In this document: piece after piece, positions 7,538 to 16,071 of the stretch
How positions within the stretch are numbered: position 1 is the stretch's first letter
Layout: each line of letters begins with the position of its first letter
NCBI RefSeq assembly: GCF_900184735.1
Contig: NZ_LT855388.1
Coordinates: 186,001-250,000 of the forward strand
Direction of reading: 5' to 3'
From: Paucisalibacillus globulus
Lineage (GTDB): Bacteria > Bacillota > Bacilli > Bacillales > Amphibacillaceae
DNA length: 64,000 nt
Translations under genes and position numbers: made by a program
The notes under the pieces: generated by a model
The model's database searches: none
The model's input: only the letters and a program-made list of their open reading frames with translations
What the model was told of the DNA's origin: nothing

Positions 7538-8590
7538 ATGGCTGAACAAGGAATTAATAAACGTAAAACAGAGCACATTCGATTATGCCTTACTGATCAG
7601 GTAGAAGGTGTGAATAAATCAACTGGATTAGAAGGAATATCATTCATCCATAATGCATTACCAGAAATTAATTTTAATGATATTAATATAAAGACTACCT
7701 TTTTAAATAAAGAACTTCAGGCTCCTTTCTTAGTTAGTTCGATGACAGGTGGGTCAGAGCTAGCGACAGAGATAAATCAGAACCTTGCGTTGGCAGCGGA
7801 ACAAAGAGGATGGGCCATTGCATTAGGCTCCACAAGAGCATTACTTGAGAGTGATAAACATCAAGATTCCTTTTTAATACGAAAACAAGCTCCTTCTGTT
7901 CCATTAATAGCAAACCTTGGTGCTGTACAACTGAATTACGGGTATGGTGTAGAGCATGCACAAAAGATTGTAGACTTAACCGAAGCGGATGCACTGTATC
8001 TTCATTTAAATACGTTACAAGAAGTGATTCAGGATGAAGGGGATCTAAACTTTGATAACCTACTTCCTAAAATTGAGGCAGTGTGTAAGTCGTTATCCGT
8101 TCCGGTTGGTGTAAAAGAAGTTGGATTTGGAATTGATGGCATCATTGCCAAGCAACTCCGAGACGTGGGTGTATCATTCATAGATGTGGCCGGCGCTGGA
8201 GGTACATCCTGGAGCCAAGTAGAAAAATTGAGGTCACAAGACCCATTACGAAAAGCTGCAGCGGAAGCCTTTAATAGTTGGGGAATTCCTACAAAAGATT
8301 GTATTGTTTCCGTTCGTAGCAAATTAGAGGATGTTCCGTTAGTTGCAAGTGGTGGGATGAAGACTGGTCTAGATGCTGCAAAAGCTATTACAATTGGAGC
8401 GGACGTTATTGGTTTTGCAAGATCACTACTCCAAGCGGCAACAGAATCAGTTGAGGCTGTTGTGAAGGTAATGGAGCAAATTGAATTTGAATTAAAGATT
8501 GCCATGTTTGGAATAGGCGTAAGAGATTTGAGTGAACTAAAGAATACGAATCGAGTTACTATTATGGGTAGATCCCTCTTAGACGAATAA
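7538..8590 (+). CDS. fni: Type 2 isopentenyl-diphosphate delta-isomerase
   Basis: An FMN- and NADPH-dependent cytosolic enzyme that interconverts isopentenyl and dimethylallyl diphosphate, feeding undecaprenyl, quinone and carotenoid synthesis. About 350 residues with a TIM-barrel signature: RKTEHIRLC near the N-terminus, SSMTGGS, ANLGAVQ, GVKEVGFGI, DVAGAGGTSW and ASGGMKTGLDAAKAI (phosphate/FMN binding). The ATG at 7538 has GGAAG seven bases upstream; the GTG six bases earlier is too close to it. It is a single-gene unit closed by a strong terminator. Confidence 0.93.
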   Translation: MAEQGINKRKTEHIRLCLTDQVEGVNKSTGLEGISFIHNALPEINFNDINIKTTFLNKELQAPFLVSSMTGGSELATEINQNLALAAEQRGWAIALGSTRALLESDKHQDSFLIRKQAPSVPLIANLGAVQLNYGYGVEHAQKIVDLTEADALYLHLNTLQEVIQDEGDLNFDNLLPKIEAVCKSLSVPVGVKEVGFGIDGIIAKQLRDVGVSFIDVAGAGGTSWSQVEKLRSQDPLRKAAAEAFNSWGIPTKDCIVSVRSKLEDVPLVASGGMKTGLDAAKAITIGADVIGFARSLLQAATESVEAVVKVMEQIEFELKIAMFGIGVRDLSELKNTNRVTIMGRSLLDE

Positions 8591-8601
8591 TATATAACTA
8601 T

Positions 8602-8638
8602 AAAAAGGAGAGAAGATATATCATCTTTTCTCCTTTTT
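8602..8638 (+). terminator. Rho-independent terminator after fni
   Basis: Arms AAAAAGGAGAGAAGAT and ATCTTTTCTCCTTTTT form a near-perfect 16-base stem (one mismatch) with a short ATATC loop and a built-in T-run. Confidence 0.88.
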
Positions 8639-8764
8639 AATGCTTATATAGCGTTCATTTTATTGATAGTTGTTACATTTGAGTATCCCTAGTAAGCACA
8701 ACATTATTATGACTAAAGAAGGATATGCTAAAATAACCATAAGCAAAAGAGAGAGGTGCGGTAA

Positions 8765-9484
8765 ATGAAAATCGAGATTTGGTCTGACTTCGTATGCCCA
8801 TTTTGCTATATTGGGAAACGAAGGCTTGAACTAGCATTGGATAAGTTTGAACACCGAGACCATGTAAAAATTGAATTTAAAAGCTATGAGCTGGATCCAA
8901 ATGCTAAAAGCAAGCCGAATCAAAATATTCATGAGTATCTTGCATCCAGAAAAGGAATGTCTTTAGAACATGCAATACAGATGAATGAGAATGTAGGAAA
9001 ACAAGCTGCAACAGTTGGGTTAACATATAATTTTGATACGATGCAACACACAAACACTTTTGATGCACATCGCCTTGTAAAATATGCAGAAACTAAAAAA
9101 CTTGGCAATGAATTAACTGAGAAGCTATTACATGCATACTTTACTAATTCGGATTTAATAAGTGACCCTGGAACATTAAAAGGGCTTGCTATGGAAGTAG
9201 GACTTAATGGAGATGATGTAGACTGTTTGTTAGAGACGGGACGTTATGGTAATCGAGTTCGGGAAGACCAGGAACTTGCAAGACAAATTGGCGTACAAGG
9301 TGTACCTTTCTTTGTGTTTAATGAGAAGTATGCTATCTCAGGTGCTCAGTCACAAGATGTATTCTCCCAAGTACTTGCAAAGGTTTGGGAAGAAGAAGTA
9401 AATGATCCCTCATTAAAATCGCTTTATAAAAAAGATTCAAAGACTTCTTATTGTACAGGAGAAGAATGCGACGTAGACGAATAA
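8765..9484 (+). CDS. DsbA family oxidoreductase (FrnE-like)
   Basis: A 239-residue thioredoxin-fold protein without signal peptide. The redox motif CPFC is at residues 11-14 (WSDFVCPFCYIG), the helical insert follows, and the cis-Pro loop is GVQGVPFFVF. This matches the cytosolic FrnE/2-hydroxychromene isomerase-like branch of DsbA proteins, linked to thiol and oxidative stress. The tail carries two more cysteines (SYCTGEECDVDE), a feature of FrnE proteins with an extra redox pair. GAGAGAGGTG precedes the ATG. Single-gene unit. Confidence 0.87.
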   Translation: MKIEIWSDFVCPFCYIGKRRLELALDKFEHRDHVKIEFKSYELDPNAKSKPNQNIHEYLASRKGMSLEHAIQMNENVGKQAATVGLTYNFDTMQHTNTFDAHRLVKYAETKKLGNELTEKLLHAYFTNSDLISDPGTLKGLAMEVGLNGDDVDCLLETGRYGNRVREDQELARQIGVQGVPFFVFNEKYAISGAQSQDVFSQVLAKVWEEEVNDPSLKSLYKKDSKTSYCTGEECDVDE

Positions 9485-9494
9485 TAGCTTAAGT

Positions 9495-9526
9495 AGCTTG
9501 CTAGGAATTTCCTATGCAGGCTTTTT
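9495..9526 (+). terminator. Rho-independent terminator after the DsbA-family gene
   Basis: AGCTTGCTAGGAA pairs with TTCCTATGCAGGCT with small bulges, followed by TTTTT. Confidence 0.65.
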
Positions 9527-9587
9527 GAATTTCTCAATTAATGTACAACTATTTCGTCTTTTGTAGAAATTTGTTTACCTTTTTTGG

Positions 9588-9687
9588 TTGACGGATAGGG
9601 CATATATGCTATACTCAATTTAGAGAAACTAATTGATAATGAATCTCATTCTTAATTAGAATCAATTAAATATAATAATCATTATTA
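9588..9687 (+). promoter_or_regulatory. Promoter with two Fur boxes upstream of yclN
   Basis: A promoter TTGACG (9588-9593), 16 bp, TATACT (9610-9615) is followed by two Fur-type 7-1-7 sites. TGATAATGAATCTCA (9634-9648) is imperfect. TAATAATCATTATTA (9673-9687) is a perfect dyad, one base per half from the Bacillus Fur consensus. Iron-dependent repression of the yclNOPQ operon follows from established Fur biology. Confidence 0.8.
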
Positions 9688-9710
9688 ATAGATGAAAAGG
9701 GACTTTTCAT

Positions 9711-10664
9711 ATGAAATTACGTTACCTAATTATAGTACTGGTGATATTATCTTTTGTATCGGTTTTCATTGGGGTATCAAATGTATCACCTTTGGATTTA
9801 TTTCATTTAACTGAGGAACAAATACAAATCTTATTGATTAGTAGAATACCAAGACTTGTAAGTATTCTAATTGCAGGTATGAGTATGGCTGTTGCAGGTT
9901 TAATTATGCAACAACTTAGTAGAAACAAATTTGTTTCCCCTACAACTGCAGGGACTTTAGACTCTGCTAGATTAGGTGTTCTAGTATCACTAATGATCTT
10001 CACGGCAGCAAGTCCATTACAGAGAATAACGATTTCCTTTGCATTTGCATTAGTTGGAACCTTTATTTTTATGAAAGTACTAGACCGAATTAAGTTTAAA
10101 GATGCTATCTTTATTCCACTCGTTGGTCTAATGTTTGGTAATATTATTAGTTCCATGGCAACTTTTATTGCGTATAAGAATGATTTAATTCAAAATATGT
10201 CCTCCTTTATGCAGGGCGATTTCTCCATGATTATGGGTGGAAATTATGAAGTGATTTATATCAGTCTACCAATCATGGCTATAGCATTCTTTTATGCTAA
10301 CAAGTTTACAATTGCAGGTATGGGAGAGGACTTCTCCAAGAACCTTGGTCTTAACTACCGACAAGTAGTAAATATCGGGCTAGTAATTGTTGCGCTTGTC
10401 ACAGCTTCCGTCGTCTTAACAGTTGGAATAATACCATTTTTGGGATTAATCATACCGAACATTGTTACGATCTATCAAGGAGATCATTTACGAAAAACAC
10501 TCCTACACACAGCCTTACTAGGCGCAAATTTTGTTCTGTTATGTGATATCATTGGAAGAACAATTATCTACCCATATGAAATTCCAATTAGCCTAACGGT
10601 TGGTGTAATAGGTAGTGCAATTTTTATCTACCTATTGTTAAGGAGAAAGAAATATGGATTATAA
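9711..10664 (+). CDS. yclN: Siderophore (petrobactin-type) ABC permease YclN
   Basis: A 317-residue FecCD-family inner-membrane subunit with about nine hydrophobic segments. It closely follows the B. subtilis YclN pattern as I recall it (MKLRYL start, LDLFHLTEEQ, RIPRLVSILIAGMSMAVAGLIMQQ, NKFVSPTTAGT, GIIPFLGLIIPNI). YclNOPQ imports petrobactin and related Fe(III)-catecholate siderophores. It lies behind Fur boxes and overlaps the next gene by 11 bp, indicating coupled translation. Assignment is by pattern, not by a search. Confidence 0.9.
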   Translation: MKLRYLIIVLVILSFVSVFIGVSNVSPLDLFHLTEEQIQILLISRIPRLVSILIAGMSMAVAGLIMQQLSRNKFVSPTTAGTLDSARLGVLVSLMIFTAASPLQRITISFAFALVGTFIFMKVLDRIKFKDAIFIPLVGLMFGNIISSMATFIAYKNDLIQNMSSFMQGDFSMIMGGNYEVIYISLPIMAIAFFYANKFTIAGMGEDFSKNLGLNYRQVVNIGLVIVALVTASVVLTVGIIPFLGLIIPNIVTIYQGDHLRKTLLHTALLGANFVLLCDIIGRTIIYPYEIPISLTVGVIGSAIFIYLLLRRKKYGL

Positions 10665-11604
10665 GAAAAAAACAGTCATTTTAGCAGGTATTGCATTAGC
10701 ACTTACCTTGTTGTATATTCTTTTCGATTTAAAAGGTAACATAGGTTATATATTGCCGAGGAGAATTATTAAGGTCTTGGCAATAGTGTTAACCGGAGGA
10801 GCTATTGCATTTGCAACTACTGTGTTTATGACGATAACAAACAACCGGATTCTAACACCTAGTGTACTAGGACTTGATTCATTATATATGTTAATTCAAA
10901 CCTTTATTATCTTTGTTTTTGGATCTAACTCCATTGTAATGATGAATAGTAGTATTAACTATCTAATGTCGATTCTCATCATGATTTTATTTTCATTGGT
11001 GCTATATCGATTTCTCTTCAAAGGAGAGAAAAATAATATTTACTTCCTGCTCCTCATAGGTATGATTTTAGGAACATTTTTCAATAGCTTCACTTCATTT
11101 ATGGAAGTACTTATCGATCCAAATGAATTTATGGTTGCGCAGGATAGAGGATTTGCTAGTATCAATAATGTCCATAAAGATTTAGTCTATCTTTCTATAG
11201 GAATTATCATTCTTGCCTTACTTTATTTCTGGCGTTTCTACAAATATTTGGATGTTCTAGCTTTGGGAAAAGATGATGCTGTTAATTTAGGAGTAAGTTA
11301 TGATTATGTGGTCAAGCGACTTCTTATCATTGTTGCAGTGTTAACAGCTGTTGCAACAGCATTAGTAGGTCCGATAACATTTTTGGGGTTATTGGTAGTA
11401 AATATTACGTATGAATTCCTAAAGACATATCGTCACTTTTATATTATTCTAGCCTCTGTGTTTATTGGAATAATTGCACTTGTTGGTGGACAGTTTATTG
11501 TAGAAAACATCTTTACTTTCCAAACGACCATAAGTGTAATCATTAACTTTATTGGTGGCGTGTACTTTATCTATCTTTTGTTAAAGGAGAATCGATCATG
11601 GTAG
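10654..11604 (+). CDS. yclO: Siderophore (petrobactin-type) ABC permease YclO
   Basis: The second FecCD permease subunit, 316 residues, about nine membrane segments. The coupling region is ALGKDDAVNLGVSYDYV (the EAA-like loop that contacts the ATPase), followed by VGPITFLGLLVVNI. It pairs with YclN to form the heterodimeric channel. Its start lies inside the end of yclN and its stop overlaps yclP, the tight packing expected of one operon. Confidence 0.9.
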   Translation: MDYKKKTVILAGIALALTLLYILFDLKGNIGYILPRRIIKVLAIVLTGGAIAFATTVFMTITNNRILTPSVLGLDSLYMLIQTFIIFVFGSNSIVMMNSSINYLMSILIMILFSLVLYRFLFKGEKNNIYFLLLIGMILGTFFNSFTSFMEVLIDPNEFMVAQDRGFASINNVHKDLVYLSIGIIILALLYFWRFYKYLDVLALGKDDAVNLGVSYDYVVKRLLIIVAVLTAVATALVGPITFLGLLVVNITYEFLKTYRHFYIILASVFIGIIALVGGQFIVENIFTFQTTISVIINFIGGVYFIYLLLKENRSW

Positions 11605-12353
11605 AGGTAAAAAACCTATTGAAGACTTACAACCATAAAACGGTCGTTGATGATGTTACCTTGAAAATAGAAAAAGGTACCATGACATCATTTATTGGAC
11701 CTAATGGTGCTGGGAAAAGTACGCTAATCTCCATAATCACTCGATTAATAGCAAAAGATTCTGGTGATATCCAAATTGATGGAAAAGATGTTCTGAAAAC
11801 AGATAGTAATGAACTAGCTAAGAAGATATCTGTTCTGAAACAATCGAATTCCATTAACCTTAAGTTAACTGTTCGAGAGCTGGTTTCATTCGGGAGATTT
11901 CCATATTCTAAAGGAAAGCTAACGAAGGAAGATGAAAAGCAAATTGATGAAGCTCTTGAATATATGGAATTAACAGATATGGAGAATAAGTTCCTTGATG
12001 AGCTTAGTGGTGGGCAAAGACAGCGAGCACATATTGCTATGGTTATTGCTCAAGATACTGAATATATTTTTCTAGATGAACCGCTTAATAACTTAGATAT
12101 GCGTCATTCTACGCAAATTATGAAGATATTAAGAAGATTAGTGGATGAATTAGGAAAAACGATCCTAATTGTTATTCATGATATCAACTTCGCATCTTGT
12201 TACTCTGATAATATTGTAGCACTTAAGGATGGGAAGATTGTGAAACAGGGTCGTGCATGTGATGTTATCGATGCATGTGTCTTGAAAGAGCTTTATGACA
12301 TGGATATTGAAATCCAACAAGTTGGAGATAAGCGTATCTGTGTCTATTATTAA
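11598..12353 (+). CDS. yclP: Siderophore ABC transporter ATPase YclP
   Basis: A 251-residue FepC-type nucleotide-binding subunit. Walker A is GPNGAGKST at about 35, the Q-loop sits at KQSN, the signature is LSGGQRQRAHIA at about 138, Walker B and catalytic Glu are YIFLDEPLNNLD, and the switch His is in VIHDINFA. It powers the YclNO channel. The start overlaps yclO by seven bases. About 385 bp of mostly non-functional sequence separates it from yclQ, unlike the tight spacing of the first three genes. Confidence 0.92.
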   Translation: MVEVKNLLKTYNHKTVVDDVTLKIEKGTMTSFIGPNGAGKSTLISIITRLIAKDSGDIQIDGKDVLKTDSNELAKKISVLKQSNSINLKLTVRELVSFGRFPYSKGKLTKEDEKQIDEALEYMELTDMENKFLDELSGGQRQRAHIAMVIAQDTEYIFLDEPLNNLDMRHSTQIMKILRRLVDELGKTILIVIHDINFASCYSDNIVALKDGKIVKQGRACDVIDACVLKELYDMDIEIQQVGDKRICVYY

Positions 12354-12738
12354 TTGTTTAAGATCTAATGTTGTATAAAAAAATAAATGGAGATTGTTAC
12401 TCCATGAAAAAAAGCCCTTCATAATGGGGGCAATAAACATTACCGGACCATTACAAAGGGACCTCACACCATTATCATACCCTATATTGTTGGTTTGGTA
12501 AATGCTTATGCCCATATTTCGTATCTGGTTTCAGGCGAATTGAAATCTGGAAATCCTTTTGAGCGCTCAGGATTTCTCAAGGTTTTAGCCCATTTGCTGT
12601 TCGCTGGATAGATGCGATTACCATATTGAAGCGGGAATACATAGATAAAATATTCCCTTTTCGGATTTGAAAATTCCCTTTTATTTAGAGTAGTACAACA
12701 TTAGCTTAAAAATATATATAACAAAAGGAGTTCTACTT
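12354..12738. other. Gap inside the siderophore operon
   Basis: This 385-bp stretch between yclP and yclQ holds a weak hairpin near 12390-12410 (ATGGAG with CTCCAT, no T-run), a minus-strand transposase-like scrap at 12506-12667, and the AAAGGAG ribosome site of yclQ. I see no second Fur box or clear promoter, so yclQ may depend on read-through. Confidence 0.5.
12506..12667 (-). pseudogene. Probable C-terminal scrap of an insertion-sequence transposase
   Basis: The minus strand keeps an open stretch of about 53 codons ending at a TAA. Its composition is protein-like, including YFIYVFPLQYGNRIYP and NPERSKGFPDFNSPETRYE. There is no start codon or ribosome site that would make it a gene. Its position, breaking the otherwise overlapping ycl operon, suggests the remnant of a decayed mobile element. 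I cannot name the family, and a chance open frame is possible. Confidence 0.35.
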
Positions 12739-13680
12739 ATGAAGAAAAATCTTCTACTTATCAGCATTAGCCTATTACTTCTTATTCTTGCAGCATGCGG
12801 GAATACAGAAGATAATAATAATAATTCATCCGATTCTTCGGAAAAAATATCAATTGAGCATGAACTAGGGACTACAGTTGTTCCGGCTAATCCAGAGAAA
12901 GTGGTTGTATTTGATTTTGGTACATTAGATACATTAGACAAACTTGGTGTTAATGTTACAGCTGTACCACAAGGGAATATCCCAAGTTATCTGGAAAAAT
13001 TTGAAAGTGATGAATATGAAAATGTAGGATCTTTAAAAGAACCTGACTTCGATAAACTTGCTGAAATAGATCCAGATTTAATTATTATTTCTGGTAGACA
13101 GGCTTCACTTTATGATCAACTATCAGAATTAGCACCAACCGTTCACCTTGGTGTAGATACTACTCGTTACATGGACTCATTTAAGGAAAACTTAGATGCA
13201 ATTGGAAAGATTTTCAATAAAGATGATGAGGTCCAAACGGAGTTAGCAGCAATAGAGGAGTCTATTGCTGGCTTAAAGGAAAAAGCTGAGGGTAGCGGGA
13301 TGAACTCCCTTATTATCTTAGCAAATGATGACAAGATTAGTGCTTATGGTCCAAATTCGAGGTTTGGATTAATCCATGATGTGTTTGGTGTTGAACCAGT
13401 AGACAAGGGGATTGAGGCTTCTACACATGGTATGAATGTAACATTTGAATATGTTGTAGAGAATGATCCTGATATGTTATATGTTATTGATCGTAGTGCA
13501 GTAGTCGAGGGTGGAAGTTCTTCGGCGAAACAGTTAGTCGAAAATAAACTTGTTGAAAATACGAAAGCATACCAGAATGATAATATCGTATATCTAAACC
13601 CTGATTATTGGTATTTATCAGGTGGCGGATTAGTCTCTGTTCAAGAAATGGTTAATGAAATTGATGCAAGCTTAAAATAG
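12739..13680 (+). CDS. yclQ: Siderophore-binding lipoprotein YclQ
   Basis: A 313-residue extracytoplasmic binding protein. A signal peptide with lipobox LILAAC gives lipidated Cys20, followed by an Asn/Ser-rich linker. The helical-backbone Fe-siderophore fold covers about 45-313 (VPANPEKVVVFDFGTLDTLDKLG near the start, PDLIIISGRQ, NDPDMLYVIDR). It captures ferric siderophore outside the membrane for YclNOP. AAAAGGAG precedes the ATG. The gene is separated from yclP but closes the operon with its own terminator. Confidence 0.9.
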   Translation: MKKNLLLISISLLLLILAACGNTEDNNNNSSDSSEKISIEHELGTTVVPANPEKVVVFDFGTLDTLDKLGVNVTAVPQGNIPSYLEKFESDEYENVGSLKEPDFDKLAEIDPDLIIISGRQASLYDQLSELAPTVHLGVDTTRYMDSFKENLDAIGKIFNKDDEVQTELAAIEESIAGLKEKAEGSGMNSLIILANDDKISAYGPNSRFGLIHDVFGVEPVDKGIEASTHGMNVTFEYVVENDPDMLYVIDRSAVVEGGSSSAKQLVENKLVENTKAYQNDNIVYLNPDYWYLSGGGLVSVQEMVNEIDASLK

Positions 13681-13688
13681 CATCCAAG

Positions 13689-13722
13689 GAGCGTTCCACA
13701 CATGTGGGATGCTCTTTTTTAT
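13689..13722 (+). terminator. Rho-independent terminator after yclQ
   Basis: GAGCGTTCCACA pairs with TGTGGGATGCTC (two mismatches) around a CA-rich loop, followed by TTTTTT. The IS200-type element begins about ten bases beyond it. Confidence 0.8.
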
Positions 13723-13866
13723 TATGTCATTTGAAAACCCCTGGCTATGCCGGGGGTTCCGGAGAGCTTATAGCGTGGTATTAAAATTAAAAAAGGCCTC
13801 TCTTCGTGATAAGATATAGTTGGTTTCCCGACCACTATATCAAATAAACGAAGGAGGCATGTCCCA

Positions 13867-14337
13867 ATGAAGGACAAGAATAGTTTAGCACATACCACAT
13901 GGAATTGTAAGTATCACATAGTGTTTGCACCGAAATACAGAAGACAAATTATATATGGAAAATACAAACAAAGTATAGGAAAAATAATAAGAGAATTATG
14001 CGAGAGAAAAGGTGTAACCATTCACGAGGCAAATGCATGTCGAGATCATATCCATATGTTAGTAAGTATCCCACCAAAGTTGAGTGTATCTCAGTTTATG
14101 GGATATTTAAAAGGGAAAAGCAGTTTAATGATATTCGACCGACATGCAAATTTAAAATATAAATATGGCAATCGAAAATTCTGGTGTCGAGGATTCTACG
14201 TCGATACAGTGGGCCGAAATAAGAAGCAAATAGAAGAATATATTAGGAATCAGCTCCGAGAAGATTATATGGCAGATCAATTAACGTTATTCGAAGATTT
14301 TGATCCATTCACGGGAGAAAAAAATAGAAAGATATAA
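13867..14337 (+). CDS. tnpA: IS200-type transposase TnpA (Y1 HUH family)
   Basis: A 156-residue single-strand DNA transposase. The HUH metal motif is His61-Ile-His63 (ACRDHIHMLVSIPP); the catalytic tyrosine is most likely Tyr125 in KQIEEYIRNQL. The family signatures WNCKYHIVFAPKYRRQ near the N-terminus and FWCRGFYVDTVGRN are intact, so the protein looks functional. It cleaves and joins subterminal hairpin ends in a peel-and-paste mechanism. AAGGAGG lies upstream of the ATG, close to the control hairpin. Confidence 0.93.
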   Translation: MKDKNSLAHTTWNCKYHIVFAPKYRRQIIYGKYKQSIGKIIRELCERKGVTIHEANACRDHIHMLVSIPPKLSVSQFMGYLKGKSSLMIFDRHANLKYKYGNRKFWCRGFYVDTVGRNKKQIEEYIRNQLREDYMADQLTLFEDFDPFTGEKNRKI

Positions 14338-14470
14338 GAGATTCTTTAGAATCAGTGCGTGGATGTGGTGCGTAAGGGGAAGCCGTTCAGTGGGCCTTTA
14401 AGGCCAAGGCCGGTAACAGAGGCTTCAAGCCGCAGAGCAAACCACCAGTTCACACTGGTGGTTTTGATTA
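14338..14470 (+). ncRNA. Candidate structured RNA in the 3' region of the IS200-type element
   Basis: Downstream of tnpA are several nested stems: GGCCTTTAAGGCC, GGCTTCAAGCC and the final AACCACCAG/CTGGTGGTT, set in otherwise AT-rich DNA. The position at the right end is where omega (reRNA) guides of tnpB-bearing relatives are found, but no tnpB is present here. It may be only the right-end DNA structure recognised by TnpA. Expression is not shown. Confidence 0.3.
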
Positions 14471-14548
14471 TGGAATAAAGCCCTTCCTTGCATTTTACAT
14501 ACCAACTATGTTTGAATAGAAATACAACTTTAGGAAATGAGGTATATC

Positions 14549-15244
14549 ATGAAAAAGATTCTTAGCATACTTGTAATTGGGTTAATATTTTTATTAGCCG
14601 CTTGTGGTGACGATGAAAAGGAAGATAACGCTAGTAAAGAAGCTAATACAAATCCACAGGAAGTCAAAATGGAAAAAGACGAGATAGTTGCTGATGACAA
14701 AGTTGTAATTGAGATAAATGATACAGAAGTAAAAGGAGACCGCTATAATGCAGTCTATTTACAAACAAAAATGCGAGTAGCGCAATTTGGACAAGATACA
14801 GGAGATAAAGAAAATATTAAAGAAGTAACAATGAATGAGCTAATTGCTCAGGAGTTAATTAAACAGGAAGCAACAAAGAGTGGAATTGAAGTCTCTGATG
14901 AAGATGTTCAAAAAGAATTTGAAGAATTAAAATCTCAAAACGAGGATAACTTTAATGAGTATCTGGAGAAATTTAAGCTAACAGAGGAATCGTTAAAAGA
15001 TCAAATTCGTTTTTCGCAAACATTAAGTAATTACATGGATCAAGAAATAAAAGTAGAAGAAGTGACAGATGAAGACATTAAAGAAACATACGAGCAATTA
15101 AAGAAAGATATGGATGATATCATGACTTTTGAAGAAGCAGAACCGATTATCAAAAATCAGTTAACATCCCAAAGAAAAGCAGATGCACTTCAACAAAAAG
15201 TAGAAGATCTAATGAAACAATCAGAAATCGAAAAACATATCTAA
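14549..15244 (+). CDS. SurA N-terminal-domain lipoprotein (PrsA-like, no PPIase domain)
   Basis: A 231-residue lipoprotein from the ATG at 14549, which has GAGG six bases upstream; an ATG twelve bases earlier overlaps that site. The signal peptide ends in lipobox LLAAC (Cys19), then an acidic linker. A SurA-type helical chaperone domain follows (about 50-231), with VVIEINDTEVKGDRYN, MNELIAQELIKQEA and the long amphipathic ELKSQNEDNFNEYLEKFKLTEESLKDQI. The parvulin domain of PrsA is absent. It likely helps fold secreted proteins at the membrane surface. Single-gene unit. Confidence 0.8.
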   Translation: MKKILSILVIGLIFLLAACGDDEKEDNASKEANTNPQEVKMEKDEIVADDKVVIEINDTEVKGDRYNAVYLQTKMRVAQFGQDTGDKENIKEVTMNELIAQELIKQEATKSGIEVSDEDVQKEFEELKSQNEDNFNEYLEKFKLTEESLKDQIRFSQTLSNYMDQEIKVEEVTDEDIKETYEQLKKDMDDIMTFEEAEPIIKNQLTSQRKADALQQKVEDLMKQSEIEKHI

Positions 15245-15253
15245 TTAAATTGG

Positions 15254-15290
15254 GGACACATGCATATGTCATGTGTTCTTTATTTTTTGA
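15254..15290 (+). terminator. Rho-independent terminator after the SurA-like gene
   Basis: ACACATG pairs with CATGTGT, followed by a T-rich run. The 267 bp beyond it, up to the ybaN-like gene at 15558, show no further ORF or structure I can support. Confidence 0.65.
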
Positions 15291-15557
15291 AGTGACATAT
15301 ATCTTTTTGACAGGGTACTGGGATTAAGATGAAGAAAAGAAGGCCGCTATACATCCATTTAGCAATGAGATGAGATTACCACTGAAATAAGGAATGGAAG
15401 ACTTCTAAACTCATTTCAACCGGGTTCGAGTTCAATCTAAATGATAGAAGTGGACTTACCAAGAAGTTTTCATAAAAAGTTACTTTTTTCAGCCAGAGTA
15501 AAAAATCCCGAGTGATATAATAAGGATGTAACAAAATCATAAAAAGCTGGTGTTGAT

Positions 15558-15938
15558 ATGTATATAAAAAGACTATTATTAGTAATCTCAGGGCTACTAT
15601 CCTTGGGACTTGCCGTCATAGGAATCTTCTTACCATTAATACCAACAACGCCATTATTATTACTCTCAGCTGCCTGCTTCATAAGAAGCTCAGATAGATT
15701 ATACCAGTGGTTAATCACAAATAAGTACCTAGGCCCATATATTAAAAATTATCGAGAAGGTAAAGGGATTCCATTAAGCGCAAAAATTGTCGGTGTATCC
15801 TTATTATGGATATCTATGCTCTTTACCATCTTTTTTGTAGTTCCGTTAGTTGCTGTAAAACTACTACTCGCTGGAATTGCTGGCTATTTCACATGGTTTA
15901 TTTTAAAACAAAAAACCTTAATAAAAGTCCATCATTAA
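15558..15938 (+). CDS. YbaN family (DUF454) membrane protein
   Basis: A 126-residue inner-membrane protein with an N-terminal hydrophobic hairpin (about 4-45, including GIFLPLIPTTPLLLLSAACF, the family signature) and a second hairpin (about 78-116). The middle carries SSDRLYQWLITNKYLGPYIKNYREGKGIP, which is highly typical of DUF454. The function of the family is unknown. It stands alone, and the ribosome site is weak (AAAGCTGGTG). Confidence 0.88.
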   Translation: MYIKRLLLVISGLLSLGLAVIGIFLPLIPTTPLLLLSAACFIRSSDRLYQWLITNKYLGPYIKNYREGKGIPLSAKIVGVSLLWISMLFTIFFVVPLVAVKLLLAGIAGYFTWFILKQKTLIKVHH

Positions 15939-16071
15939 TTACTAGGTATGCATTCGTAATACTGGCATATAAATACGGTAGTGTGTAATTAAAAGGTGGC
16001 ATGAAAACAAAAAATAACCTACAATAGTACAGATGGTTAATATAAGCAATTTTACAAAGGAATGATTTTTA

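Larger units (their letters stand above)
13733..14470 (+). mobile_element. IS200-type insertion sequence (IS200/IS605 family, tnpA only)
   Basis: An element of about 740 bp without terminal inverted repeats. The left end carries the family-typical subterminal hairpin AACCCCTGGC-tat-GCCGGGGGTT (13736-13758). A second hairpin before tnpA (about 13807-13840) pairs GATATAGTTGGT with ACCACTATATC, with one bulged base. The right end has AACCACCAG against CTGGTGGTT (14439-14464). Between the tnpA stop and that hairpin lies a 100-base GC-richer stretch with short stems. No tnpB is present. Exact ends are estimates. It sits directly behind the yclQ terminator. Confidence 0.85.

Noticed and set aside
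12165-12515. 116-codon minus-strand ORF over the end of yclP
   Set aside because: Mostly antisense to yclP with unlikely composition and no ribosome site; only the separate scrap at 12506-12667 in another frame looks protein-like.
13867-14470. A tnpB gene accompanying tnpA
   Set aside because: No open frame for TnpB exists in or near the element.
15806-15988. Plus-strand ORF overlapping the ybaN-like gene
   Set aside because: Shifted frame of a clear DUF454 gene with no ribosome site.
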